64,000 nt of DNA, from contig NC_092463.1 of NCBI RefSeq assembly GCF_047495875.1, positions 26,479,224 through 26,543,223 on the forward strand, written 5' to 3'. The translations under genes and the position numbers were made by a program. This DNA comes from Pithys albifrons albifrons (lineage: Eukaryota > Chordata > Aves > Passeriformes > Thamnophilidae). Below, piece after piece: positions 19,901-31,900 of this stretch (the first letter of the stretch is position 1; each line of letters starts with the position of its first letter). The notes beneath the pieces are model-generated. The model had not been told where the DNA came from. It searched no databases and saw nothing but the letters and a program-made list of their open reading frames with translations.

Positions 19901-22900
19901 TAGATTTAATTTGAACCTGCTTGCCATCGAGCTTTTCTATACTAATAGAATAATTCCCACCTGGAATAGCAATGCTAAAAACATTGGGTTTTTAAAACAC
20001 CTGTAAAAGCTGTCAGATTTTTTTTTTTGTGAGCAATGCACGTGTATGTAGAAAGCACATTGACTGCCCAACATGGTGGCAGTCTAAATAGAACAAGAAA
20101 AAACCAGAAGGTGTGGGGAAGAGAGGACATTCTGTTGTTAGACAGGAATTAATAGATGAGTTTAGTATATTTTTTCAGGATTAGATTTATGGTTTCTTTT
20201 TGTTGTTTTTTTGTTTTTTACAGGTATATAGTTTTGGCCTGAGATATGCCTTAGTTAGAACTAGTTCAGCATCCTCAGAGCAGTGAGATGTCCAGACAAA
20301 GAGGAATTTCATCTACTTCTTTTGAGGAAAGCATAACAAAAAAGGAGCAGAGTACAGGTGTAAGTGCTGAGTGCCAGTTAGAAACATCGTACTCTTAACA
20401 TTGAAACTGGGATGTGTGAGCAGGTGTTGACTGCAAGATGTGAGAGGTCTGCTTAGTGCAAATAAACCTTTAGCTGCAGTGTCTGGTCCCCAATCCTGAA
20501 GGTCATAAAGGATGAGAGAGTCTAGAAGATCCGAAGGGAAATGTTGAGAACGATCACACTCCTAAGGAAAAATGCAGGAAAGGTCTGGATCGGCGAATCT
20601 TGTTTCTTCTAGAAAAGATGATTGATGTGACACATGATAAGTCTTCAGAGAAGTAACTGGTTGGTGATGTAATGGATAGGAACAAACTTCTGTTTTCATT
20701 GCGAGTAGGGCAGAGAGTACTGAGTTTAAATAGCAGCAGAGGAAATCTAGATCAGTAATTAAGGAAAATATTCCTTTCTAATAGTAAGGGTAGTCAAGCA
20801 CTGGAATAGATTACTAAGGGCTGTGGAGTCTCCAGCACTAACAGTCATTTTTAAAAGAACAGCTTGGAGAAGTAGTGACACTTACTGTTGATCAGCCTTA
20901 GAAGAAGAAAGTGACTTCACAAGGTTTCCTTCTCAATTTTTTTCTAGATGTCTTAAAAAAATTGTGTTAAAGTAATGCACGGATATCCTAGAAAAATAGC
21001 AAAAATTTACAGTGGGGCTTTGCAAAAATGTACTGTTTTACATCCATTTCTATATTCTTTCCCACTTAAATATTTTCATAGTTTAAGTTACGTAAAATGT
21101 ACTGTGAATTGAACTGTTGAACTCTGCATTATCCCTGATTTTTTTGTAAATACTTTATTAGAAAGATCATGTGTATAAAAAAACCCTTATGTATTAAAAA
21201 AAATCAAAGCCTGCATTCAAGCAACTATGAGTTTTATAATTTCTCCAATAGTTCAAAAACATCTTTGATGTTTTTATATCTTAAGCTGAAACAGTATCAC
21301 TTTGGTGGCAGCCCAGACCATCACATATAAGTTATGAGTTTATAAATATGAAAATAATTTGAGAATTCAGAAAAGCACTATTAGTTTATTTTAAGTGGCA
21401 AAGTTATTACAATCCAAAAATCTCATTGGCTGGACAGGCTAACAAAGACTGAAAAATGCATTTGAATAAAAAACTTTACCCATCTGGTGTTGTTTATGTC
21501 TTGCAACTGTATTGTACTGGTCATCACTTAGTCCACATGATCTACATTTGATTGTTCAAGGGCTTTTGTTTGTCTTGATTTATAGATGACTTTGATGACC
21601 TTGTGGTGAGTAACAATGATGTTGTGCTCAAAAATATCGCTGAAGATTTGCGGAATCGTTTACCCATTGAGGCAATGTTGACTTCAGAACATCAGGCTGT
21701 TCAGAAAGTAAGCTCATTATAATGGTCTGCTTTTGCTGAACCACATACTTTATTCTGATTTAATTTTTAGTCGTAGCTTGTAATAGAGAATGAGCACTGG
21801 GTTGAGGTACAGGAAATCTCAGTGTGGTTCTCAGGTCTGTTGCTGCATGTTTGCCTGAATCCAAGAAAGCTGCTTCATAGTTCTTAATACTTTGATTGTA
21901 AGTTGTTTGGCATAGCTTTCATTCTGTGTGGTGTGTCACGGGGATCTCTAATGGTTGCTCCTTAACAGCCCCCTTAAAGAAAACAGAAATGCAGGGCCAG
22001 GGTTTCACTGTTGCCATAATGTGGGCAACCCAATATCATTTCCAGCTCTTTTCATGTTCTGATAACTCAGAAAGAAATGAGCTGTGAGTCCTGTGAGTCC
22101 CAACTGATCTACTTTTGATTGAAAGTGACATGTTCATCAAGGATGTCTTGAATGAGGCATAAGGCATGAAGATGAGAATAGTTATTTGAGGCTGCGAAGC
22201 AAAATTGTCCTTTTTCCTAAGTTTAGGTTGCATTCTCCTCATTAAAGAGAAAAGGCTTCCTTTAGCCTGTACCTCCTCTATAGCCAAGGAAGCACTAAGG
22301 AAACAAAACTTACATCAGGTCCCCTACCCAGCTGTTGAAACCAGCTTTTGTTTTCCTTTGTTAACTTCCACTTACCGGTTATTTCAGTGGAATTTGATGA
22401 TCCTGTTTATGTGCAGGATTTCTGCTACTTAATTTTGATTTGTTACTTTTGCATAGGGAAAAACATGGATCTTGGAGATTTTGGGAAAGGTAGGATGGTA
22501 GGACAGTTAACCATGTGACAGTGTAAATGAAATTAAGAAACTTGGTTTTGCTTTTCTAAGATTCTGTTTCTCTTCTCAGATACGCCAGCATCCATTGCCC
22601 ATGATTCATGTTGATGCATTCCTTTATGATGATGATGTTGTTGATTCATTATGTGAGGAAGGGAAAATGAGTAGGAGCTACTGCACAGAGTGTGGCTCAT
22701 ACAAAACTGCATCTTTGGGTAAGTGCTCTTTTGGGAACATGAGAAACAAATTCAGTTTAACAAAAACTGGTTTGTGCAGTGACTCAGCTGGACAACAACA
22801 TCCGGCCAATGGAGGACTTTGTCCAGACTGGTACAGTACACAGGCCAGAATTATTTCCCATAATCAATGGAAGGAGACTCCTGCTCATGTAAGTTGAATT

Positions 22901-25900
22901 CATTTGCAGTATATGAGTGACACTAGTTGCCCCCAAAACTGGCCAGGTAAGAGGCAGGGCTCTGTACCACTGGAAAGGAAGATGCAAGAGGAAGATAATA
23001 CTGTAGGAGTCCATGCAGTAGCCTCAGTCTCCTCTGACATGCTGAAAAATGGTGGCAAGCTTGTCTGTGGTGTGGTACAGATCAGTGCTCTTGCCAGCAT
23101 AGCACAGGCGTTGAAGGAATGGTTTATATGGAGCACATTCTGTTCCTTAAAACCCTGGAGTTGAAATTTAAAGCTATTAATGTCTGCCCATAAAAAGTTT
23201 TGCATGAATTGTGTTGAGCTTTGGGTACCATGTTTCCGTTTTTCAATTAAACAGTTCCAAGTTACTTTGTTCTGTAATATATGTCACTGTGCAGGTGATT
23301 CGGTTTCATGAAGGATTTCAAAATTCTCCATGTTAGGCATGGAATCCCCAGACCTGGGACAGATTACCTGGCAGGCTACCTTTGATCTGCAAACTCTGGT
23401 GTTCCAGGAGCACCAACACTAGTTAAAGCAGGAAACCGTGCAGGTTTTCAGTGGTGATAACTCCTTAGGTTATTATTTCATTGGTTAATAACACAGTAGT
23501 TAGTACTGCCCACCCAACACCTTTGTTCTGTTCTTATTTCCCAGAGTTTATTTCGCATTCCTTTTCCCTCATGGAACTGAAGTTTCTTTATCAACATGTA
23601 CTGCCTGACCTGACAGGAAAGGTAGTGGTTGACGTTGGCTCCAGGCTTGGTGCAGTGCTATTTGCGGTAACTTCCAGCATAGGAATTCATATTTTTTACT
23701 GTGACAGATATTTTCCCTCTTCTCTGACTACCTGCTCTTGTACTCCATCTTGGATAGGTCATTCTGAGAGGCACCCTTGACCTGACTCTCTGAATAGTAT
23801 AAGGTGCTTTTCACAAGCAATTTCAGTTCTTCCTCTCTTCCTCACAAGAGGGAATACAAATGATCTTGCTTATGGAGAGGAAAAGTCTGTTGTCCAACAG
23901 AATAGCATATTGCTGTCACACATGCTGCTCTTTTGCTAGTTTCTGCTGTCTCTTTTTCATAAGTTTGTCCTCTTATGTCTTGACCATGCCTATATATAGA
24001 TTAGTTATGTTAAATTCCTTTATGAAGCTGACAAACTGTTAAGGCGTATAAAGGAAGACTTTGATATGAATTTGTCTCCAAAAACATATTGTCCTGCTCT
24101 GTGTTTTAAAATGCACATAAAATACTTCATCGAGAAACTTGAGTGCAATTTTGATTGCTTTTGGCATGGTTGGTGCAACATATGGCCAACAGCAATGCAA
24201 AACACACATTACTACTTTCTTACAAAAGTCAATGGCTGTTTAGGGCTTAATCTTGGAAAAACTTGAGCATGTAATTCTACTCATCTGAATAATCTAATTT
24301 TGGGACTACTCAAATGAGGAAAGTTACTCCCATTTTTAAATATTTGCAGCATTGGGTCCTTAAATGGTAACACTTTTGCTAGATGGAATTTGTTTTCAAG
24401 TACTTAAATGCTTGTATTATTATAGTAGAAGATACTCTCAAGTAAAGCACTCTTTTAGAAAAGAGTTCTCCTTTGTAACATGTTGTTGCCATGGAGTAGG
24501 GGTGGCTTCATCTTCACAGGTTGCTTTTGTACTCTCTGAGTTGAGTGGTTTCAGAAAACATTAATAATTAAGTTGCAGTACATGGGTATCTCAGATATTC
24601 TGTATCTTCAGCATTGTTTGTTTGTCTTTGCCACTGTTAGCAAAGTGTAATTATTGTGTTCAGTGGAGAGAGTGACACGTAAAGCACAGTCTTCATTAGA
24701 GCCCTGTATGCTCAAAGATTTGTACCTTTTCTTCCCTAACATCTCCAGCAAGTTTCCAAAATCTCAGCCTGAAACTGAACTATTTTTTGGACTTATTATT
24801 AAGGCATAATCAGCGTTTTTTTTCATATGCACCTGTATGAAGCATCTGAAAATGTCAGTAATACAGTAACTTAGAGGTGCTAACAAAGACTTTGTATCAA
24901 AATATCCCACATAGGTTATCCTCCGTTTTCACTCATTTTGACTATATGTTGTGCCTCATGTTTTTGTTTTCTCTTTTCTTCCTATTTTCTTCTTCCATTC
25001 TCCCAAGAACAAAAACATGCACTCTTTTCCTTTGGCACTATTTTTATAACTTGTTTTGTACAGCTTTTTTCCTCCTTAGACTATTTTCCATCTGTTTTGC
25101 AATTGAAGTTGGAACTTTCCTCTTCTTTTTGTTATTTTGATGTGTCTTTTTGGATCTCACTAAAATTCATGAAATGTAAGTGGCAATTGCCAAATCAGGG
25201 GCTTAGCTCCGAAAAATACATCACGTCACATCCACTGAAAGACATTTCTCAATTTTCTGTTTTAAAATGTTTTTTTAATCTTGTGTTTTATTCTTTTCTT
25301 TTTAATAGAAAATTTTGAATGTGTTTTAAAGGCATTGCAGTTACTAAATTTCCTTTTCCTAATGTAGGGTTATCTTTATAGCTCAGCATCCCAGCTCTAT
25401 GGAGTAGAAATCAATTCAGACTTTTGCCAGTTGCAAGAAATGATGATTATAAAATATGAGTTCATTGACAGAATAAAGGTAAGTAAATATATGTTTTAGT
25501 TTATGTACTTTTAACCACTGTGTACTAGGTATCCTGTTTGTGTGAATGGCTGGTAAATCAGCATTCTGAGATGTTTCTGCCTTTGTTTGGTTCTAAACAA
25601 AGGCTTTGCATTAGGAAAAAAAAATCTCATATCGAAATATGAATTACTTAGCCTTTTTCCTAAATGGACTTGCCCACTGGTTCACACAAAACAGATATAT
25701 CTTAGCTGTTTCCCCCAGTGAAACCAGTGACATTATTGCCACTCACTTGTGTGAAAATGAGTGTATAAAGAATTTCTGTCACTAACTCACAACTAAATGT
25801 CTGGATTTGCAAATTTGCATCTAAGGACACCTAAAGGACTTAGAGCTATTGGTATTTCCCTTCATAGAATGTCAGTGCAATGTACCTTCCACAAACAAAA

Positions 25901-28900
25901 TGGGTTTCAAACAACGTGATAACATTAAGGGAACAATTTCCCTAGTCCCATTATGGAAAGAACTATTATTTTAATCAGGAAAGTAATTCCTTTCTGGAGG
26001 ATACCAATTATTTTGTTACCAGCAAAAGTTGGTAAGTGGAATATACTGGTTAGATTACTAGCTTTAATTCTGTTTTTTATGCATATGCTCTTGAAAGAAT
26101 TCACACAAATTACCGAGTGTAGTAATTTCTTGGGAATTAAAGTATTTTAAACTAGAAAGAAATAATAAACATAAAATATTTAACACAGGGTAAACAGTAT
26201 CATTGGGTTGCTCAATTCAATCCCAGTGGCTGACAGTTCATCCATAACCTTGGCTTTTGCATATGTTTTGTGTTCATAACACCTTAGTGTGATGAAACCC
26301 AAAGTACAGTTAGGAACTCTGTCGAGTTAATTTGGTGGAGCTGGAGATCTAGTAGCATACTTTTCAGCCTTGTATATTCTTTATTATGAGATTATTTTTT
26401 GTTTTCCTTCACACCTTGTAATGCTGCTGCAGTGTTAATTTTGAAGCATAAAGATAGAATGATAGTATGTTTTCAAAGTAGTGCCTGAGGACTTGGCTAT
26501 TTGAGTCTCCTTAGATGCTAATTTGGTCATGTGACTCCTGTTATCACGCTGCTTTGAATATTTCAATCTTAGATTTTTATTTCACCCCTAAATGAATCCT
26601 CTCCAGATATACGTACCAGCAGGACAAACAGTGAGAATCCCATTGCTGATGATAATTTATGACACAAATTTGAAAAACTCTTAAGAGACCCTTCTTAAAT
26701 AGCAATTGTTGTTTTCAAGATATTATGAATTTTTATTAGACCATGTTCCTAAAGGACAGCAAAGTGAAATGGTATCTTTAATGGCTAAATCTCTGAGTGA
26801 ACCTTGTGTTTCATTGGTCAACACTTGGTTTGTTAAAGTACATAGAAGGTTGCCCAGCATCTTTTACCATTTGAGAAAACACTTAAATACTGGGAGGAAA
26901 GTAAACATTTCAACAGATCTTAGGAAACTTGAGACCTCAATTCAGAAGTTGCCTGTAATTGTGAAAGGCTGGTGTGTGTTCCATGGGGCAATGGGGCATT
27001 TTAAAATCAGTTGCTGGCTTCTCTGTTGTGCCAGCACTCAGCCAAGCAGATCAGGGGACTGGTCCAGCCAAAAAGGAACCCAGTAATATTGACTGGAGCA
27101 GTACCTGAAGCTGGCTCATGGTGCAGTCACACATGCTTATGTGGGCCCACCTTCCCCAGCAGGAATGAGGATGTGTCTGTAGAGAATGAGGTGCTTAGGT
27201 CACTTTGGTCAGCACAGTCACCTACTCTGCAAATGCAGAGTAATTTTAAGTTAAGTATCATTCAAGTCAAGGAAACATCAACATACTTTCAAAGTTTCCA
27301 GTAATTTAAACATCTTTCTGAATTGTGACTTAAAATATTAGGACCACCATTAGTAGTGCATTAAGAAAATTTAGTGCTAACCACTGGTGGAACAGTCCAC
27401 CACTCACTGTATGGATTAAAGGGCTGCTGCTCAGGTAGGGTTTTTTGTACAGAAATTTGGTGGGTTTGTTATTTTTTTCCCTTTGAGGATAAGAGAGTAA
27501 AGATAGTTTGTTAGAAGGAGAAATACACAATTTACCCTACCAACAAATGTTGATATATTGTTAAGTGGTCAAAACATTTTTCAACAGGCTTTAAAAAAAA
27601 CAACTACACTTCTGTCAGAATTAAGAATTCCTCTTTACATCTGTCCAATATTGGTAGGATGTGACAAAATGTGAAATGTTGAATCCATCAGGTTAGTATA
27701 TTCCCAGCCTGACCTAGTAATAGATCAGACAGAAAGAAAATAATTTGTTCAGATTTTCTGATGATTTTCAACATACAAGGATGCACTTTCAAACAAAATT
27801 TGTGGAATGCAATATTCAGATCAGCTTTCTGTCTCTTATCACAAAAGCACAGTCTGGGTAAAGCTGTAATTTTTTCAAGGCTAGAAAGGAATGCTCTGAA
27901 TCAACACATCATAAAATGGGTAAAGTTGGAAGGGACCACAGTGGGTCACCTGGTTCAATCTCCCTCCTCAAGCAGGGCCATCCTAGAGCTCATGGCATAG
28001 GATTTTTTCAGACAGTTCTTGAATATCTTCAGTGAGGGAGACTCCACACCCTCTCTGGGCAACCTGTTCCAGTGTCTGGTCACTTGCATAGTAAAGAAAT
28101 TCTTCCTCATATTCAGGTGGAACTTCCTGTCCATCAGTTTCTGCCCATTCCCTCCTGTCCTCCATCTTCTTGACACCCTCCCTTCAGATACTTATAAACA
28201 TTGCTAAGGTCCCCTCTCAGTTGTCTCTTCTCAAGGCTGAAGAGGCCCAACTTCCTCAGCCTTTCCTTGTAAGAGAGATGCTCCCGTGCCTTAATCATCT
28301 TTGTAGCCCTCCACTGGACCAGGAGCCTCCATGTCTCTGGAACTGAGGAGTCCAGAACTGGACAGGGCACTCTGGATGTGGCCTCACCAGGGCTGAATAG
28401 AGGGGCAGGATCATCCCCCTGGGCCTGCTGGCAATGCTCTTCCCACTGCACCCCAGGATACCACGGCCACATGGCACCCTGCTGGCCCATGGACAGCTTG
28501 TTGTCCAGCAGGACCCCTCAGTCCTTCTCTGCAGAGCTGCTTTCCAGCAGTTCAGCCCCCAGCCTGTACTGGTGCAGGGGGTTATTCTTGCCCGAGTGCA
28601 GGACCCTGCAGTTGCCTTTGCTGAATTTCCATCTGTTCCTCTCTGCCCACCTCTCCAACCTGTTGAGGTCCTTTTGAAGTGCTGCACAGCCCTCTGGGGT
28701 AGTGACCGCTCCTTCACCTTTGTGTTGTCTGTGAACTTGTTGAGGAGGCCTCTGCCCCTTCATCCAAGTCACTGATGAACAAGTTAAACAGTACTGGGGC
28801 CAGTATTGAACATTGGTGGACATCAGTAATGAGAGGTGTGCAAGTAGACCCTGTGCCATTGATTATGACTGTCTGAGATGTGCCACTCAGTCAATTCTGA

Positions 28901-31900
28901 ATCCACCCCACTGTCCACTCATCCAGTCCACACACACTGAGTTTGCCTCTGAGGGTTTTGTGAGAGACCATGTTGATGGCCTTGCTGAGGTTGAAGTATA
29001 CAATATCCACTGCTCTCCCATCCAGGGAGTTGTTTCATCATAGAAGGCAATACATTTGGTCAAGCATGGGTTACTTTTACTGAATCCACACTGGTTACTA
29101 CTTATCCATTCAAAAATTGTTTCTGTTTACATTTCTGCTCAGATTTGGGATACAGAATAATAGAATATCCTGAGTTGAAATGAACCCACAAGGATCATCA
29201 AGTCAGATTGATATATTTCTTTGTCTTTAAGATGAAGTGAAACATATCAGAATGTTAATGAGCATCCATATTTCTCTTATCTCACCTATTGTGAAAAATG
29301 ACATGATGTGCTGATATCCTTTTTGTTAGGTGAAGGTAGATGAAATCTAAACAGCTCCTCCTATGCTGACTGGAGAGGTAGTTGTTTAGTAAGGTAAAGC
29401 ACTTGCTGTCTTCCAGTGACATTGAGCTTCCTGCCTTTCCAGCATTTCCAGTCCCAGTATGTGTTATGAGAATTCATCTGTCAAGTCCGTGTCTGTAGTG
29501 TCTTCTAGCTATAAAACCTCAGTAACCCACTGACCCTGTGAGATGCCTTTTAATATCCTCCAACTAGCTTCATCTGTCTTAGCTCTTTTCCTGAAATCCG
29601 TGAATTGGTCATAAAATGTGGGTAAGTGAAGTGTAATGGCCATCACATACATCATCTCCTCTTTTATGGCACACAGAGTTCTAGGCCAAAATTCAGATGT
29701 ACTTCTTTCACTTAATAGAATGGATCAAGTATTTTAATTGCATAAATCTGATTTTGCTTTTCATTTTTTAAAGATTATTCTGGTTATTTACTTCAGTTTT
29801 ATCTACTGTGAAGCCAGTGAAATGCCCATTTCTGCAACTGCTTCAAAATGGAGCAGGTGCTGTATTTGGCTAACAGGCAGACTTCATGACTACTTGAAGG
29901 TTGTATTTGTCTCTTAATTTATGCCTTGTGAAATTTTTCTCCTTCAGGTGGTTCATGCAGACATCCGTACTCAGGCTTCACTTCTTCAGGAGGCTGATGT
30001 TGTTGTAATGAATAATGTCTTTGAATATTTTCTTGACAGACGGGAACAGGCCAGGTGAGCTCTGTGTCCAGACAAATTACCCATGTCTTTGGCAATCTGT
30101 GTGTAACCTTGTGAGTTATAGAAAACCTTAAGGTTGTGCTTTTTGAAGTCACATACATAAGTTACATAAGGAAATTGTTTTAAACTATGTACATTTAATT
30201 GTTATACTTAACTGCTAAGGTGTTACACGGTTGTTTATTGTTGAACCCACTAAACACTTCTGCTTTGTTTACCCAAACCTTGCCCTGAATTCTTGCACTG
30301 ATCTGTTAAACTAGTATATTGCTGCTAAAGGATCTAAAATTACTGTATCAGCATAAAGCTTAATCTTCAGATTAAGACTTGCCTTGTAGATGTCAGAGCT
30401 TTAATATAGATGCAGTGCAAAGCATGATTATTAATGATATTTCTAATAGATCTTCAAAAGGATGTGGTAGCAAACACACGTGTGGCTAAGGTTCTTTTTC
30501 AGGTACAAGACCTTCACAGATGAACTTTTGCTAATTCAGCAGCATCAGTTTAAAATGTAAATAACTTGATCATCTAAAGTTACTGTTCCTTTAGAATGGG
30601 CAGTCAAAAAGAAGGAGTACCTGTATCTCCACTGTCCCAGCCAACTCTGACATTCTCTAGCAGTTCCAGCTAAGGTTTGCCCTGCGGCCCTGGATAACAG
30701 GCAGTAACGTCAACCAGAGATGCACAGAGTGGATGGGTGAAGGGTAGTGGGTGTTTCACAATGCCAGGAGATACATTTCCAGGCACATGACTGAGAATTC
30801 ATTTGATTCTGTGACATCTCAAGGATAGTGGTTTAGTGTTGCACTGGCAGGATGAAGACAAATGACATTTGAAGAGTGCTTGAAATTAAATTCACTTTAG
30901 TCTGAATTGCTATTCTGTGAGAAATTATCTACCTTGCAAAATCAGAAAAAAGGAACACTGGGGCCTATATTTAAATATTCTGATTACTAATGTCTTAAGA
31001 GAAGTACTTTGTCAAAACGGCAAGATGAGTATATATATATACACACACAAATCACAGCTTGTGAAGCTTATTTAAAACACTGTGCTTACAGACTGGATTT
31101 TCTTCAAACCCAAAAGTTTAAAGGGACCAAATGTTGATGTTTAATCCTAGTTCAAAGTGAAGGTGTTGACAATACCAAATGACATGCATGTATGTGTCAA
31201 AAAGCTACAAAATCTAACATTGTAAGATTGTATATTCCCTGTGTTTTTAATAGGAACCTCAATTTTGTGCATGCAAAGATATTTGCTTAGATAATGATAG
31301 TGACTCATAAGCATGTATTGCAAGTCTGTGAGCTTAGTCTACCTTTTAGATTCATTGTATATCAAATGTAGGGCTTTTTCCTTCAAAATTGGTGACCTAC
31401 TTTTAAATGTTTCAGAGCTTGGGAATTTATTGCTTGTAATGTAAGAAAAAGAGGGTCCTTATTAGTGACAGTTCCAAGTCTTCAAGAATCACTTTCAAAG
31501 CTCCAGGTAAGTTGCCTCAGCCAGTTTTAGCCAACACACTTTGTCATTTTCTGTCACAGTGAGGTTAGCTGCTTGCCAGTATTGCTGTAAGGAAGGACAT
31601 TTAATTTTGTGCAGAGATTAAAAAGTATAGGACTCTGGATTCTGTTTACAGGTTGACCACCAATACATCTTCCTGTACTTCTATTGTCCCCACCAGTAAA
31701 ATGAAAATCCCAGCCTGTATCAATATGCTGCATAAATAATTGTATTATCACATTTCATTAAAAATACCTTAGCTGAGGGGTGAAACACTTGAACATTTCC
31801 AGGGATGGTGACTGTGCCACTTCCCTGGGCAGCCCTTTCCAATACTTAACCACCCTTCAGTGAAGAAATTCTTCCTGATGTTCAGCCTGAACCTCCCTTG

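Larger units (their letters stand above)
13615..21585 (+). other. methyltransferase-like gene intron 2
   Basis: An 8 kb AT-rich intron. It contains a small CR1 fragment at about 14.93 kb, a T-rich run at about 15249-15272 and an old CR1 fragment at about 20.48-20.91 kb. Short open frames here have no recognisable similarity. No further exon could be fitted in frame with adequate splice sites. Confidence 0.78.
25479..29947 (+). other. methyltransferase-like gene intron 6 with nested CR1 elements
   Basis: A 4.5 kb intron. From 25479 to about 27865 nothing is recognised. CR1 copy B (about 27872-29150) and the tail of another CR1 (about 29155-29210) follow, both antisense to the gene. The remaining 740 bp before exon 7 are unremarkable. 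Confidence 0.82.

Noticed and set aside
22595..22897. 100-codon frame as a single-exon gene
   Set aside because: Its first part is methyltransferase exon 4. The remainder is read-through past the donor at 22719 into intron.
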